Source: Alistipes timonensis JC136 (GTDB lineage: Bacteria > Bacteroidota > Bacteroidia > Bacteroidales > Rikenellaceae). Taken from it: DNA of 64,000 nucleotides. Below, one piece after another: positions 32,421-41,902 of the stretch. Each line of letters begins with the position of its first letter. The stretch's first letter is position 1. Where the stretch lies: the NCBI RefSeq assembly GCF_900107675.1, contig NZ_FNRI01000002.1:478599-542598 (forward strand), written 5' to 3'. Position numbers and translations under genes: made by a program. The notes beneath the pieces were generated by a model, which was not told where the DNA came from, searched no databases, and was given only the letters and a program-made list of their open reading frames with translations.

Positions 32421-34802
32421 ATGAAAACGATTTACCAGGCAATTTCGATCGTTCTCGTCGCCTTGTTCGCAAGCTGCAACAGCGACGAGACCAACGCCCC
32501 GGCAACGCCCGGCGGCATGACCCCTGTCCGATTCCAGGCCGCAGTCGACACCGACGACAAGACCCGCGCCAACATCGACGTGGACGGAGACCGGTTCACC
32601 GGAACGTGGGAAGAGGGGGATGCCATGGGCGTGCTCTATTCCGTCCCCGGAAGCTCCGCATTCTCGGAACCCGGGCGGTTCGTCTACAACGACAACGCAT
32701 TCGCTTTCGAGGGCGAGCTCCCCACCGCGACCGGCGAGTGGCAGTACATGGCCTTCTACCCCCATGCAGCGGTCAGCGGAAACACGGCCAGCATTCCCTT
32801 CGGAAACCTGCGGAGCCAAAAAGGCAGTGAGTTCAACTGTGCATCGGACGCCCTCGTGGCCGAAATGCTCGGATTCAGCAATGCCAAGCAAGGTGAAACC
32901 GACGAAGGCGAACCGGTGAAATTCCGCCTCAACCGCCTCACCTCGATCCTCAACCTGTCGGTACAGGGAGGAGCAGGCGCCGGCGACGCGGTCCGCCACA
33001 TCCTGCTGACATCGGAGAACAACGGGCAGCCGCTCTCGGCCCAAAGCATCGACTTCGACATTTCGACGCTGGGAGCGGACGTCGCCCTCAACGCCGGGGC
33101 ACGGTCGAACGTCATCGCTCTGGGCTTCGACCCCGGAACGGCTCCCGCAGCCGACGCGTTCGAAGCTTATTTCAACATCCTGCCCGGCAACTACGACCGC
33201 CTCACGTTCGACGTCATCACCGAAGCGAAACAAATCGGCACGGTCACCGTCACCCGCGACGATCCCGAGCGGAAATTCGCAGCCGGAATGCTCTACCGGA
33301 AAGAGGCCGCCGACATCACGTTCCGACCGGCCGAAGCGCCTTCGCTCAACTGGCCGGACCGCGAACTGAACGACGTGCACGAGATCACGGTGGACGGGAA
33401 CGAAATCCTGACCTACTCTGCGGCGATCACGATCGACGCCCCGGCAGGCATCGCAGGGCTTCGTATCGAGGTCACTTCGGAATTTCTCAACGTCATGATG
33501 GGTATAACCGGCATGGATATCTTCAATGACGAGGCCATTCAGTCCAACATCGGAGAGCTTCCGTTCTCCGAGCTCGAACTGGCCTGCACGACGCAGGTGC
33601 AGTACAAGAAATCCACGGTGTTCGACATCACCCGGCTCCTGCCGATGATCCTCATGGGCAGTGCGGAAAACAGCCTGCACGTCTTCGAAGTCCATGTGAC
33701 CGACCTTGCCGGGCAGGAGACCGTGCAACCGCTGACCTTTAAGGTCCCGGAGTCGGCTCCGGCCCCCGCCGAAGTGGTTTACAACAACGACGCCGATCTC
33801 TGGACCAATACGGCCACGCTGACCGTCAGCAATGCGGCCCTGGCGGCATCCGTCTTGGAATACCGGGCCGTCGGCGACGAGGGGTGGCAAACGGCCTCCC
33901 TGACCGCCAACGAAGACGGCACGCTCACGGCGACGATCGCCCCCACATGGACCCCGGTACAGAACGGAGCGGGACAGACCGTGCAGGCAGTCGATTCGAA
34001 AACGGGCGTTTTCGCCCAAAAGGAGTATCAATACCAATTGCTGGTCAACGAAACCAAAGCAGCCGAAGGGACCTTTACGCCGGCCAACAACTCGGGCGAC
34101 GCAATCCCCGTTTTGGCCACCGACCTGAGCTGTTTTACAACAGACAACACGGCCGCAGCTTTCTGGGGCAGCGGAAACAACTCGATGGCATCGAAACTCT
34201 GCACTTTCAGCAGCCCCTATGCTTATATGCAGGCCAACGAGATTATCGGCATATTGGCCCCCGGCAATCTTTTCACGGGAACATTCACGTTCGTCAAACA
34301 AGGTTTTCTCGGCGCGACCTCTTACGGAACGGTCGGATTCGGGCAAAAATATACCTATACGGCGCGTCCGACAGCCCTTCAACTGAATTACAAAGCTTCA
34401 TTCGGGTCTAAGATATGCACTAAATACACCCATGAAAATGAACTTAAGGAGGGTGACCACGACCAGGCAAGCGTTATGGTGTGCATCATCAACTGGGATG
34501 CGCGTCACAGCGTAACCTCGGGCAACAACGGAGCTCCGACAGGAAGCTGGGACCCGGAATCCCTGACCGGATTGTCCGACGCCGAAAAAGCGGGTCTGAT
34601 CGCTTACGGAGCCGCTTATCCGGATCAGGATGCAGCCAACGACACACTGCTGACCATCCCGCTCAATTATTATGACAAGGATGCGGGAATCCCGACCGGC
34701 AACTACACAATCATCATCTCCTGTTCGAGCAGCCGTTACGGGGATTATCTGAACGGAAGCAAAAATTCATTCTACGTGAAGGATTTCCAATGGGTCTATT
34801 GA
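32421..34802 (+). CDS. Fimbrillin-like lipoprotein with C-terminal PCMD-type domain
   Basis: A 793-residue lipoprotein (lipobox LFASC, cysteine at residue 19). Residues 30-300 look like the fimbrillin family: VRFQAAVDTDDKTRANIDVDG, then TGTWEEGDAMGVLY. A middle region of about 200 residues, probably immunoglobulin-like, is followed by a C-terminal domain (WGSGNNSM, YTARPTALQLNYKASF, GNYTIIISCSSSRYGDYLNG, FYVKDFQWVY). That domain matches the putative carbohydrate metabolism domain (PCMD). The combination suggests a surface or fimbria-associated protein that binds glycan. The downstream gene repeats the PCMD theme. Confidence 0.75.
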   Translation: MKTIYQAISIVLVALFASCNSDETNAPATPGGMTPVRFQAAVDTDDKTRANIDVDGDRFTGTWEEGDAMGVLYSVPGSSAFSEPGRFVYNDNAFAFEGELPTATGEWQYMAFYPHAAVSGNTASIPFGNLRSQKGSEFNCASDALVAEMLGFSNAKQGETDEGEPVKFRLNRLTSILNLSVQGGAGAGDAVRHILLTSENNGQPLSAQSIDFDISTLGADVALNAGARSNVIALGFDPGTAPAADAFEAYFNILPGNYDRLTFDVITEAKQIGTVTVTRDDPERKFAAGMLYRKEAADITFRPAEAPSLNWPDRELNDVHEITVDGNEILTYSAAITIDAPAGIAGLRIEVTSEFLNVMMGITGMDIFNDEAIQSNIGELPFSELELACTTQVQYKKSTVFDITRLLPMILMGSAENSLHVFEVHVTDLAGQETVQPLTFKVPESAPAPAEVVYNNDADLWTNTATLTVSNAALAASVLEYRAVGDEGWQTASLTANEDGTLTATIAPTWTPVQNGAGQTVQAVDSKTGVFAQKEYQYQLLVNETKAAEGTFTPANNSGDAIPVLATDLSCFTTDNTAAAFWGSGNNSMASKLCTFSSPYAYMQANEIIGILAPGNLFTGTFTFVKQGFLGATSYGTVGFGQKYTYTARPTALQLNYKASFGSKICTKYTHENELKEGDHDQASVMVCIINWDARHSVTSGNNGAPTGSWDPESLTGLSDAEKAGLIAYGAAYPDQDAANDTLLTIPLNYYDKDAGIPTGNYTIIISCSSSRYGDYLNGSKNSFYVKDFQWVY

Positions 34803-34901
34803 TCCCGCCGGAAAAACCCGAACCGCGGACACAGCCTCCCTGGCTCAGTGACAACAATCGCGGGATAGGATGAAAATACCTGATTTTCTGCGAAATGGCC
34901 C

Positions 34902-34909
34902 TACCTTTG
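34902..34909 (+). promoter_or_regulatory. Possible -7 box before the PCMD lipoprotein
   Basis: TACCTTTG at 34902-34909 fits TAnnTTTG, 34 bases before the ATG at 34944. No good TTTG lies at the expected -33 distance, so the promoter may be weak or activated. Confidence 0.4.
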
Positions 34910-34943
34910 TACCGAATATAGTTCACTTCCAAGTTGAAACGAT

Positions 34944-36074
34944 ATGAAATTGAAAATTTTCACAATCTCCCTGCTGCTTGCCGGCGCAGCCTGCGTCTCG
35001 TGTATCCGGGAAGAAGCGCTGAATACGGAAGCCGACATCGAAAGCTGCACGCTTGCAGGCGACGTGCTGAACCGGGACCCGGTCATCGAAAATGAGAAAG
35101 TCACCCTCTACCTGAAAAAAACAGCGGACCTGTCCGATCTCGCCCCGGAATTCACGCTGACGCCCGGCGCCACGATCTCACCCGCAAGCGGCACGAAACT
35201 CGATTTCTCGTCGCCGCAGTACTATGAGGTGATCTCCGAGGACGGCCGATGGAAAAAGCGGTACAAGGTCGAAGCCACGACCTCCTACAACATACCCACC
35301 CTCTTCCAGTTCGAGAAGGTGCGCACGACGAAAACGGCCAAAGGCGAATACCAGATTTTCTACGAAACGGACAATTCGGGAAAAGAGACGATCGTATGGG
35401 CCAGCGGAAACTCAGGCTATGCGCTGACCGGAGCCGGAAGCGGCGCCGACACCTACCCGACCTACCAGTCGAATATCGGCTATCGGAACAAATGCCTGGC
35501 GCTGACGACCCGCAAAACCGGCAAATACGGCGCAGACATGAACATGCCCATTGCAGCCGGCAACCTTTTCCTCGGCACGTTCGAGGTCTTGAACGCCCTC
35601 ACCAATCCGCTGAAAGCGACGAAATTCGGAATCCCGACCGACGCGGTCCCGAGCAGGATACAGGGATATTACAAATACAAAGCGGGTGAAACGTTCTACG
35701 AGCTGGACAAATCGAGGCCGGACAAACTGAAACCGGTACCGGACAAGACGGATATTTTCAACATCTACGCCGTGTTCTACGAAAGTACGGAGGATATGAA
35801 GACCCTCGACGGCACGAACGCCCTCGCGGAAGACAACCCGAACATCTTCGCTGTCGCACGGATCACCGATGCGAAAGAGACGGACGAGTGGACGGAGTTC
35901 GATCTCCCGTTCGTTTTCCGCGCGGGAAAGACGGTGGACCCGGTCAAACTCAGCGAAGGTAAGTACAGCCTGGCCATCGTATTCTCATCGAGTATCGACG
36001 GCGACCGTTTTTCAGGCGCACCCGGCAGTACGCTCTGCGTGGACGAAGTGACGATGGAGTACAGAGACGAATAA
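34944..36074 (+). CDS. PCMD-domain lipoprotein
   Basis: A 376-residue protein with a lipoprotein signal (CVSC, cysteine about residue 20). An N-terminal beta domain at about 25-110 (LNTEADIESCTLAGDVLNRD and YYEVISEDGRWKKRYKVE) resembles DUF5018-type domains. The PCMD domain fills the remainder (WASGNSGYALTG, KCLALTTRKTGKYG, FLGTFEV, YYKYKAGE, GDRFSGAPGSTLCVDEVTMEY). Such proteins are outer-membrane lipoproteins of Bacteroidetes presumed to bind glycan. It lies between a fimbrillin/PCMD lipoprotein and a beta-barrel protein, forming a surface cluster. Confidence 0.85.
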   Translation: MKLKIFTISLLLAGAACVSCIREEALNTEADIESCTLAGDVLNRDPVIENEKVTLYLKKTADLSDLAPEFTLTPGATISPASGTKLDFSSPQYYEVISEDGRWKKRYKVEATTSYNIPTLFQFEKVRTTKTAKGEYQIFYETDNSGKETIVWASGNSGYALTGAGSGADTYPTYQSNIGYRNKCLALTTRKTGKYGADMNMPIAAGNLFLGTFEVLNALTNPLKATKFGIPTDAVPSRIQGYYKYKAGETFYELDKSRPDKLKPVPDKTDIFNIYAVFYESTEDMKTLDGTNALAEDNPNIFAVARITDAKETDEWTEFDLPFVFRAGKTVDPVKLSEGKYSLAIVFSSSIDGDRFSGAPGSTLCVDEVTMEYRDE

Positions 36075-36097
36075 ACCCCGAAACGAAGAAATTGAAC

Positions 36098-36886
36098 ATG
36101 AAAAAATATGCTATCGCGGTCGTTCTGCTGGTCGTCTCGGTCTGCGCCGCAACCCGTACATACGCACAGGAGGACCGTTCGGACGGAATTATCCGTTCGC
36201 TGCTCCTCGGACTGGAATATGAAGTGAAAGCGGGCGTCAGCATCGGAGGCACCTCGCCGCTTCCGCTGCCCCAGGAAATCCGCAAAATCGAGGGTTACTC
36301 GCCGACGTTCTGTTTTTCGATCGAGGGCGATGTCATCAAGTGGTTCGGGGAGAAGCAGCGCTGGGGATTCCTGTTCGGCCTGCGCCTGGAGACGAAAGGC
36401 ATGCAGACCAAGGCCCAGACGAAAAATTACAGCATGGAGATTTTCGGCGACGGCGGCGAACGCATCAAGGGCAACTGGACCGGCATGGTCAAGACCAAAT
36501 ACCGGAGCACGTTCGTTTCGATCCCGCTGGTGGCGGCCTACAAGGTCAACAACCGGCTGCGGCTCAATGCGGGTCCCTACGTGTCGTTCAAAACGAGCGG
36601 GGATTTCTCGGGGCACGTCTACGACGGCTACCTGCGCGAAAACAACCCCACGGGAAACAAGGTGCAGTTCGAAGGCGACCGGATCGCGCTGTACGACTTC
36701 TCAGACAACCTCCGCACGGTGCAATACGGCGTACAGGCCGGCGTGAACTGGAAAGCCTTCCGGCACCTGACCGTCTCGGGCGACCTGATGTGGGGACTGA
36801 ACAATATTTTCAAGAAGGACTTCGAAACCATCTCCTTCAACATGTATCCCATCTACCTGAACATCGGGTTCGGATACGCTTTCTGA
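36098..36886 (+). CDS. Outer membrane beta-barrel protein (PorT-like)
   Basis: A 262-residue protein from the ATG at 36098, with a signal peptide cleaved near TYAQ. Mature sequence starts with EDRSDGIIRSL and continues as alternating strands ending LNIGFGYAF, with an aromatic C-terminal residue as in outer membrane barrels. FLFGLRLETKGM and LNAGPYVSFKTSGDF resemble the PorT/OmpW-like outer membrane beta-barrel domain family. It follows the PCMD lipoprotein by 23 bases and is the last gene of the cluster before a terminator. Confidence 0.8.
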   Translation: MKKYAIAVVLLVVSVCAATRTYAQEDRSDGIIRSLLLGLEYEVKAGVSIGGTSPLPLPQEIRKIEGYSPTFCFSIEGDVIKWFGEKQRWGFLFGLRLETKGMQTKAQTKNYSMEIFGDGGERIKGNWTGMVKTKYRSTFVSIPLVAAYKVNNRLRLNAGPYVSFKTSGDFSGHVYDGYLRENNPTGNKVQFEGDRIALYDFSDNLRTVQYGVQAGVNWKAFRHLTVSGDLMWGLNNIFKKDFETISFNMYPIYLNIGFGYAF

Positions 36887-36953
36887 GACGCCGTCCAGCA
36901 ATCTGCCGGCACGGACCGAAGGCAACGCAACCGCCCTCCCTGCACGGCACAAA

Positions 36954-36985
36954 AAAAGCAGAATCCGGAAACGGGTTCTGCTTTT
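36954..36985. terminator. Terminator between the surface cluster and the transglycosylase
   Basis: Stem AAAAGCAGAATCC / GGGTTCTGCTTTT with a short loop and A/T runs on both sides. It serves the convergent genes ending at 36886 and 37005. Confidence 0.75.
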
Positions 36986-37004
36986 ACTATACACCTGCCT
37001 GCGG

Positions 37005-37697
37005 TTACCTCCCGGCAACGCGGCAGTATCGGTCGTAGCGTCCTATCACGTCGTTCACATAGGCAAGCGTCTGCCGGCTGCCGGTGAAACGTCCGCATTT
37101 GACCACTTCGCTCTCGTAATACGCGGGGTCGGCCTTCAGGCTGAGGTAACGCGCCACGACCTCCCACGAGTTGGGGTTCTCCCCGTTCAGCTTCGCCAGA
37201 CGCCGCGCATCGCTCACATGGCCAATGCCGCTGTTGTACGATGCCAGGACGATGCTCATCCGGTCCTTCTCGGAGATGCCCTCGGGAAGACGGAGCGTCG
37301 ACATGATCTTCGACAGCAGCTTGTTGGCCAGCCAGACGTTGGTCTCCGGATTGGAGACCTCCGTCACGGGAACGTCGAACTGACGTGCCACCGAAGGCAT
37401 GATCTGCATCAGCCCGCGGGCCCCGCTGCGCGAGGTGATGTCGGGCGTGAAACGCGATTCGTGGTAGGCGATGGCGCTCATCAGCCGCCAGTCGTGCCCC
37501 TCCTGTTCGCTGATGTTGCGGATCAGGTTGTCGTAAGCCGAGATGAGGTAGCTGCCCTCGGGGAGCAGCGAATAGTCCATCACGGTCTCGTCGTTCAGCG
37601 CGCTGTTCGTCGCGGGCGCGCTGAACTGCGCGTTGAAGCCGTAAAAAGTAGTCAGAATGGTTAAGAACGCAAACGTTAATACGGTCTTTTTTAACAT
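37005..37697 (-). CDS. Lytic transglycosylase (SLT/MltF-like)
   Basis: A 230-residue protein with an N-terminal hydrophobic signal (about residues 4-20). The SLT domain at about residues 60-200 contains the catalytic glutamate in AYHESRF, followed by SGARGLMQIMP and the VLASYNSGIGHV segment, all family hallmarks. It cleaves the glycan strand of peptidoglycan to form 1,6-anhydro ends. It is a minimal version without the MltF amino-acid-binding domain. The next minus-strand gene upstream is a large putative porin, 44 bases away. Confidence 0.92.
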   Translation of the reverse strand: MLKKTVLTFAFLTILTTFYGFNAQFSAPATNSALNDETVMDYSLLPEGSYLISAYDNLIRNISEQEGHDWRLMSAIAYHESRFTPDITSRSGARGLMQIMPSVARQFDVPVTEVSNPETNVWLANKLLSKIMSTLRLPEGISEKDRMSIVLASYNSGIGHVSDARRLAKLNGENPNSWEVVARYLSLKADPAYYESEVVKCGRFTGSRQTLAYVNDVIGRYDRYCRVAGR

Positions 37698-37741
37698 AAA
37701 AGGTTGTTTTGCGGGCAGCTTACACCGCGCAGAACAGCACG

Positions 37742-39883
37742 CTAATCATAGAATCCCCACGAGATACCGATTTTGAACATGCCCGGATTCAGCGGATAAC
37801 GAGCCGCCGAGAAATACTCTCCGTTACCGAACAGTCCCTTGTTCACATGCTGATATTTCAAAAATATCCGCATTCTCTTCCACTTTGCCATTGCGAAAGC
37901 GTCCACGTAGGGATAATTCCCCACTTCGACCTCCCGTTGGTTGTAATACACCGACAGTGCCGGATTGTAACCGGGCGCATAATACCGTGTATTATAGCGT
38001 CCGTCCAGACCGATCTGCAGGCGCAGCACATCGCGCACGACCCAGAACTCGTAGTAATACGAAAGGAAGGCGCTCAAAAGCGGAACGGGTACAACATCTT
38101 GATCCGTACTCCACTGCAACAATACCCTGTTGTCCAAATGAAGTCCGCCTAAGCGGAAATCTTTGCGAGCATACACACTCGTGAGGCTGACGTTTCCACT
38201 ATGCTGGGCGACGTTGCTGTCCGACGCGTAGTAAATCTTGTCGGAGACGACTCCCTGCCATGCCCCCGCTTCGAAAGCGTAGTCGGGGACCGAAAACTTG
38301 ACCTCGAACCGAGTTTCATTCTCCTTGTTCAAAGGAGTGTTCCATATATAATGGTTCGAGAATAGATTCTCCTGCCAGTAGTTCGGCGAACGGCGGTCCA
38401 TCGTGAACCGTCCTTCGAGAATCAGGGGGTGTCCGCGGAGGTACCCTTTCAGCGCGAGGTGCGCGCCGATCGAAAGGTCTCCGCCTCTGTATCCCGACGG
38501 GTAGAATTTGAGATTTCCGTCCCAGTCGACATATTTCTTTATCTTTCCGCTGACGGAGCCGTAAAAGAAGTAACTCGTCTTGTTGACCTTCGTATACTTC
38601 CCCGTCAGGTAATCTTTCAGTTCGAACTGCGAGTAGGTGTGCATGTCGATGCCGACGCCGGCGTCGAGCGTTCCGACCACCCCGTTGCGGTCCCAGGGCT
38701 GCGCCTGCACGAAAAAGCGGTTCGAGACGACCCGTTCGTAGATCGAGTCGCGCGTCTCCACGGGATTGATGTACCAGTTGTCGTAGTAGTTGCCCTCGGC
38801 CGAGACGTAATTGCCGTTCTCGTCGCGGTGGTCGCGCTCGTTGGTATAGGGCTCGTTCCGGTCGGTGTAGACCTTACTCCACGAACTGTACTCGAACGAG
38901 TGGCCCACGTAGACCGCCGAGAGGTTGGCCATCGAGAAATCGTGCTCGGTAAGCCGCTGCAGCGGAATGCCGTAAGACTGCGTGACGAAGAAGGCGTTGT
39001 TGCGGTAGACATTCTTCGCCTCGGCGTCCGCCAGCCGCATCGGCACGCCCGAAGGCATCTCGAAAACGGTGTCCGCAATGGCCCAGTTGCCGACCACGCC
39101 GCCGTTTTCCTGCTGCTCGATGTGGTTGTTGTAGTAACCCGCGTGCACCGAATAGCGTTTTCCGGTATGGTTGACGGCCACCGCGAGGTTGTGGTTCTTG
39201 GTCCGCGACCAGACATACTGCCCGCGCGTGCCCCGCGCCTTGTAGTCGACGTTGAAACCCGTCGTCGGCGAGACGTTCTGGGCGTGCATGATGTTGAAAT
39301 TCTCCTCGCGGAAACGCTTCTGCCCCGACTCGGCGTAACTCATGCGGATTATCGGCTTCTTCGTGTTGTAGAAAGCCACGTTCTCCATATTGTAGGTGTA
39401 CGCGTAGTAGGGACTCGCAAAACTGAAGTCAAAGAACTGAGGCCGCCGGAAGTAGTTCAGCGGCAGCGACGTCTGCCCCAGGGCTCCCTGGGCGATGTCG
39501 CCCACCTCCTCCCGATAGAACGGATAGTCGATCCGGTAATCGGTCAGCGTGGTGTCCAAAGGCCCGATCTCGACGCGGTTGAAATCGCGGCTCACGTGCC
39601 ATTTGAAATTGTTCAGCGCACGTATCGAGTCATTGAACAGATAGGACTCCAACGGCTTGCGGATCTTCCGCTCCTTTTTGGTCGTATCCTGCGGCTGCTG
39701 TTCCCCCTCCTCGCCTTCGGGCTGTTCGAAAGGGTTGTTGCCGTAGAGGTTCCCCGACTGGCCGTTTTGCTGGGCGCGCTGCAGGGTCTTCGCATCGAAG
39801 CCCTGGGAATGCACTGCCTGAGGCACTGCAAAAAGCAGACCGAGCAGGAACACCAGCAATATGCGATTCGAAAAACCCGACAT
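37742..39883 (-). CDS. Putative porin (large Bacteroidetes beta-barrel)
   Basis: A 713-residue protein from the ATG at 39883, which starts a good signal peptide (cleaved after AVHSQ); an upstream in-frame TTG adds ten residues without support. Residues 25-75 are low-complexity and charged (QPEGEEGEQQPQDTTKKERK), then a long barrel of aromatic-rich strands follows to a C-terminal ISWGFYD. The DYPFYREEVGDIAQGALGQ and FNIMHAQNVSPTTGF blocks fit the putative-porin family of Bacteroidetes. The substrate is unknown. Confidence 0.8.
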   Translation of the reverse strand: MSGFSNRILLVFLLGLLFAVPQAVHSQGFDAKTLQRAQQNGQSGNLYGNNPFEQPEGEEGEQQPQDTTKKERKIRKPLESYLFNDSIRALNNFKWHVSRDFNRVEIGPLDTTLTDYRIDYPFYREEVGDIAQGALGQTSLPLNYFRRPQFFDFSFASPYYAYTYNMENVAFYNTKKPIIRMSYAESGQKRFREENFNIMHAQNVSPTTGFNVDYKARGTRGQYVWSRTKNHNLAVAVNHTGKRYSVHAGYYNNHIEQQENGGVVGNWAIADTVFEMPSGVPMRLADAEAKNVYRNNAFFVTQSYGIPLQRLTEHDFSMANLSAVYVGHSFEYSSWSKVYTDRNEPYTNERDHRDENGNYVSAEGNYYDNWYINPVETRDSIYERVVSNRFFVQAQPWDRNGVVGTLDAGVGIDMHTYSQFELKDYLTGKYTKVNKTSYFFYGSVSGKIKKYVDWDGNLKFYPSGYRGGDLSIGAHLALKGYLRGHPLILEGRFTMDRRSPNYWQENLFSNHYIWNTPLNKENETRFEVKFSVPDYAFEAGAWQGVVSDKIYYASDSNVAQHSGNVSLTSVYARKDFRLGGLHLDNRVLLQWSTDQDVVPVPLLSAFLSYYYEFWVVRDVLRLQIGLDGRYNTRYYAPGYNPALSVYYNQREVEVGNYPYVDAFAMAKWKRMRIFLKYQHVNKGLFGNGEYFSAARYPLNPGMFKIGISWGFYD

Positions 39884-39941
39884 ATTCAGCCAAAGAGCGG
39901 AAATCCGCGGCAAAGTTAATTAAAAAATTTTAAATACCCAA

Positions 39942-40661
39942 CTATTCGGCTTTCTCACAGCCGCTTACCCGGCAGGCAAGCCCCCGGGCGAGTGAAATCA
40001 GAATGTAAAGCACGATGATCAGCGGCACGGCGTACCCGCGCAAAACAACGGCCATCACGGCGCTGACGAGAATGAACGTATAGCGCAAACCGTTTCCTTT
40101 CCAGCCGAAGCCGTGGAATTTGAGGGCGAACATCCGCACGTTCGAGATCATCAGCAGCCCCACGACCACGGCTACGGCCAGTACCGTCTCGCGGTGTAGC
40201 GTCAGTCCGTAACATTCGGCCAGCAGGCCGAGCGAGGCGCAGAGCATCGCCGCGGCCGGCGAAGGAAGCCCGCAGAACTCGCTTCGCTGCGTGTCGTCGA
40301 TGTTGAATTTCGCCAACCGCAGCGCCGCAAAGGCCGTGAAGGCGAAAACAACGAGCCCGAGGTTCCCCTCCGGCAGCCATACACCCGGCATCCGCTGGTA
40401 AAGGACATACATCACGGCGGCGGGCAGGAACCCGAAGGTGATGTCGTCTGCCAGCGAATCCAACTGTAGCCCGATGGGCGAACTCTGGTTGAGCAGGCGC
40501 GCCACGAAGCCGTCGAAAAAGTCGAACACGGCAGCCAGGACCATCAGTCCGAAAGCCAGCGTCAGGTTGCCCCAGACCAACGCGGCGACCGCCGCAACCG
40601 AACCGCAAAGCAGGTTCGAGAGGGTCAGCAGGTTGGGTATGGTGAAGAATTTGATTTTCAT
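39942..40661 (-). CDS. pssA: CDP-diacylglycerol-serine O-phosphatidyltransferase
   Basis: A 239-residue polytopic enzyme from the ATG at 40661. The CDP-alcohol phosphotransferase signature D-G-x2-A-R-x8-G-x3-D-x3-D is complete at about residues 46-69. The opening FFTIPNLLTLSNLLCG and the later FCGLPSPAAA are typical of PssA. It makes phosphatidylserine, the precursor of phosphatidylethanolamine, in the inner membrane. It is divergent from the GDP-mannose enzyme gene. Confidence 0.92.
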   Translation of the reverse strand: MKIKFFTIPNLLTLSNLLCGSVAAVAALVWGNLTLAFGLMVLAAVFDFFDGFVARLLNQSSPIGLQLDSLADDITFGFLPAAVMYVLYQRMPGVWLPEGNLGLVVFAFTAFAALRLAKFNIDDTQRSEFCGLPSPAAAMLCASLGLLAECYGLTLHRETVLAVAVVVGLLMISNVRMFALKFHGFGWKGNGLRYTFILVSAVMAVVLRGYAVPLIIVLYILISLARGLACRVSGCEKAE

Positions 40662-40714
40662 TGCCGGGCCGAAAATTAATTTTCCAATAGGCGGCAAAGT
40701 TACTAAAATATTTT

Positions 40715-40722
40715 TATCTTTG
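40715..40722 (+). promoter_or_regulatory. -7 box before the mannose-1-phosphate guanylyltransferase gene
   Basis: TATCTTTG is an exact -7 element 25 bases before the ATG at 40748. No clear TTTG is found at the -33 distance. Confidence 0.5.
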
Positions 40723-40747
40723 TCGAACTTAACTCCATATAATAACT

Positions 40748-41821
40748 ATGGCAAGCAATAAATATTGTGTCATCATGGCGGGCGGCATCGGATCGCGTTT
40801 CTGGCCCAAAAGCCGGCAGTCGATGCCCAAACAGTTCCTCGATATCCTGGGGACGGGAAAATCCTTCATCCGCCACACCTACGAACGCTTTGCAAAAATG
40901 GTTCCCGCCGAGAATTTCCTGGTGGTTACCAACCTCAAATACAAAGACCTGGTGCTGGAGCACCTCCCGGAGATCGGCGAGAAGCAGGTGTTGTGCGAAC
41001 CCGTGGGGCGCAACACCGCCCCGTGCATCGCCTACGCGGCCTACACGCTGATGAAGCAGAATCCCGACGCCGAGATGATCGTCACCCCGGCGGACCACCT
41101 GATTCTCAACGAAGACGACTTCCGGGCCATCATCGCCGAATGCCTCGAATTCGCCGCCGACCGCGGCGTGCTGATGACCGTGGGCATCAAACCCACGCGC
41201 CCCGATACGGGCTACGGCTACATCCAGGTCTCGGACAGCCAGCCCATCAGCAAGGTCAAATGCTTCACCGAGAAGCCCGACCTCGAACTGGCGCAGGTTT
41301 TCCTGCAGTCGGGCGAGTTCTATTGGAACTCGGGCATCTTCGTATGGACGGTGCGCGCGATCGTCGAGGCTTTCGAAAAATACCTCCCAGAGCACCACTC
41401 GCTGTTCAGCGGCGTGATGCGCGCCATCGGCACCGAAGCCGAGCGCAACGTGCTGGAGATCGCCTACTCGGAGTGCCGCGCCATTTCGATCGACTACGGC
41501 ATCATGGAGAAGGCCGACAACGTCTATGTCCGCTGCGGGGAGTTCGGCTGGAGCGATGTCGGGACGTGGGGTTCGGTCTACCAGCATTCGCGCAAGGACC
41601 GCTATGCCAACGCCATCCCCGAAAAGGGATGCTACCTCTACGACACGCGCTCATCGATCGTCTCGCTTCCGAAAAACAAGATCGCCGTCATCAGCGGCCT
41701 GAAGGAGTATATCATCGTCGACACGGACGACGTGCTGATGATCTGCCCCCGCGCCGAGGAGCAAAACATCAAAAAATTTATCGACGAAGTGAAATTCAAC
41801 AACGGCGACAAGCATATCTGA
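40748..41821 (+). CDS. Mannose-1-phosphate guanylyltransferase
   Basis: A 357-residue nucleotidyltransferase. The start CVIMAGGIGSRFWPKSRQSMPKQF is the diagnostic GTP-binding loop of GDP-mannose pyrophosphorylases, followed by GRNTAPCIAYAA, VTPADHLI and FTEKPD. It converts mannose-1-phosphate and GTP to GDP-mannose. It has the single-domain length without a C-terminal phosphomannose isomerase. GDP-mannose is the donor expected for the polyprenyl-phosphate mannose synthase-like enzyme at 845-1564, though the genes are far apart. Confidence 0.93.
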   Translation: MASNKYCVIMAGGIGSRFWPKSRQSMPKQFLDILGTGKSFIRHTYERFAKMVPAENFLVVTNLKYKDLVLEHLPEIGEKQVLCEPVGRNTAPCIAYAAYTLMKQNPDAEMIVTPADHLILNEDDFRAIIAECLEFAADRGVLMTVGIKPTRPDTGYGYIQVSDSQPISKVKCFTEKPDLELAQVFLQSGEFYWNSGIFVWTVRAIVEAFEKYLPEHHSLFSGVMRAIGTEAERNVLEIAYSECRAISIDYGIMEKADNVYVRCGEFGWSDVGTWGSVYQHSRKDRYANAIPEKGCYLYDTRSSIVSLPKNKIAVISGLKEYIIVDTDDVLMICPRAEEQNIKKFIDEVKFNNGDKHI

Positions 41822-41860
41822 TCCCGGATCGGATATGCCGTCGTCGCACCACCCATCCCC

Positions 41861-41884
41861 GGAGGCGGTCTGCGACCGTCCTCC
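41861..41884 (+). terminator. Terminator-like hairpin after the guanylyltransferase
   Basis: GGAGGCGGTC and GACCGTCCTCC pair around loop TGC with one bulge, followed by a T-rich stretch (ATTTATTTTT). It lies close before murF, so it may attenuate instead of ending transcription. Confidence 0.5.
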
Positions 41885-41902
41885 ATTTATTTTTCACCCG
41901 CC

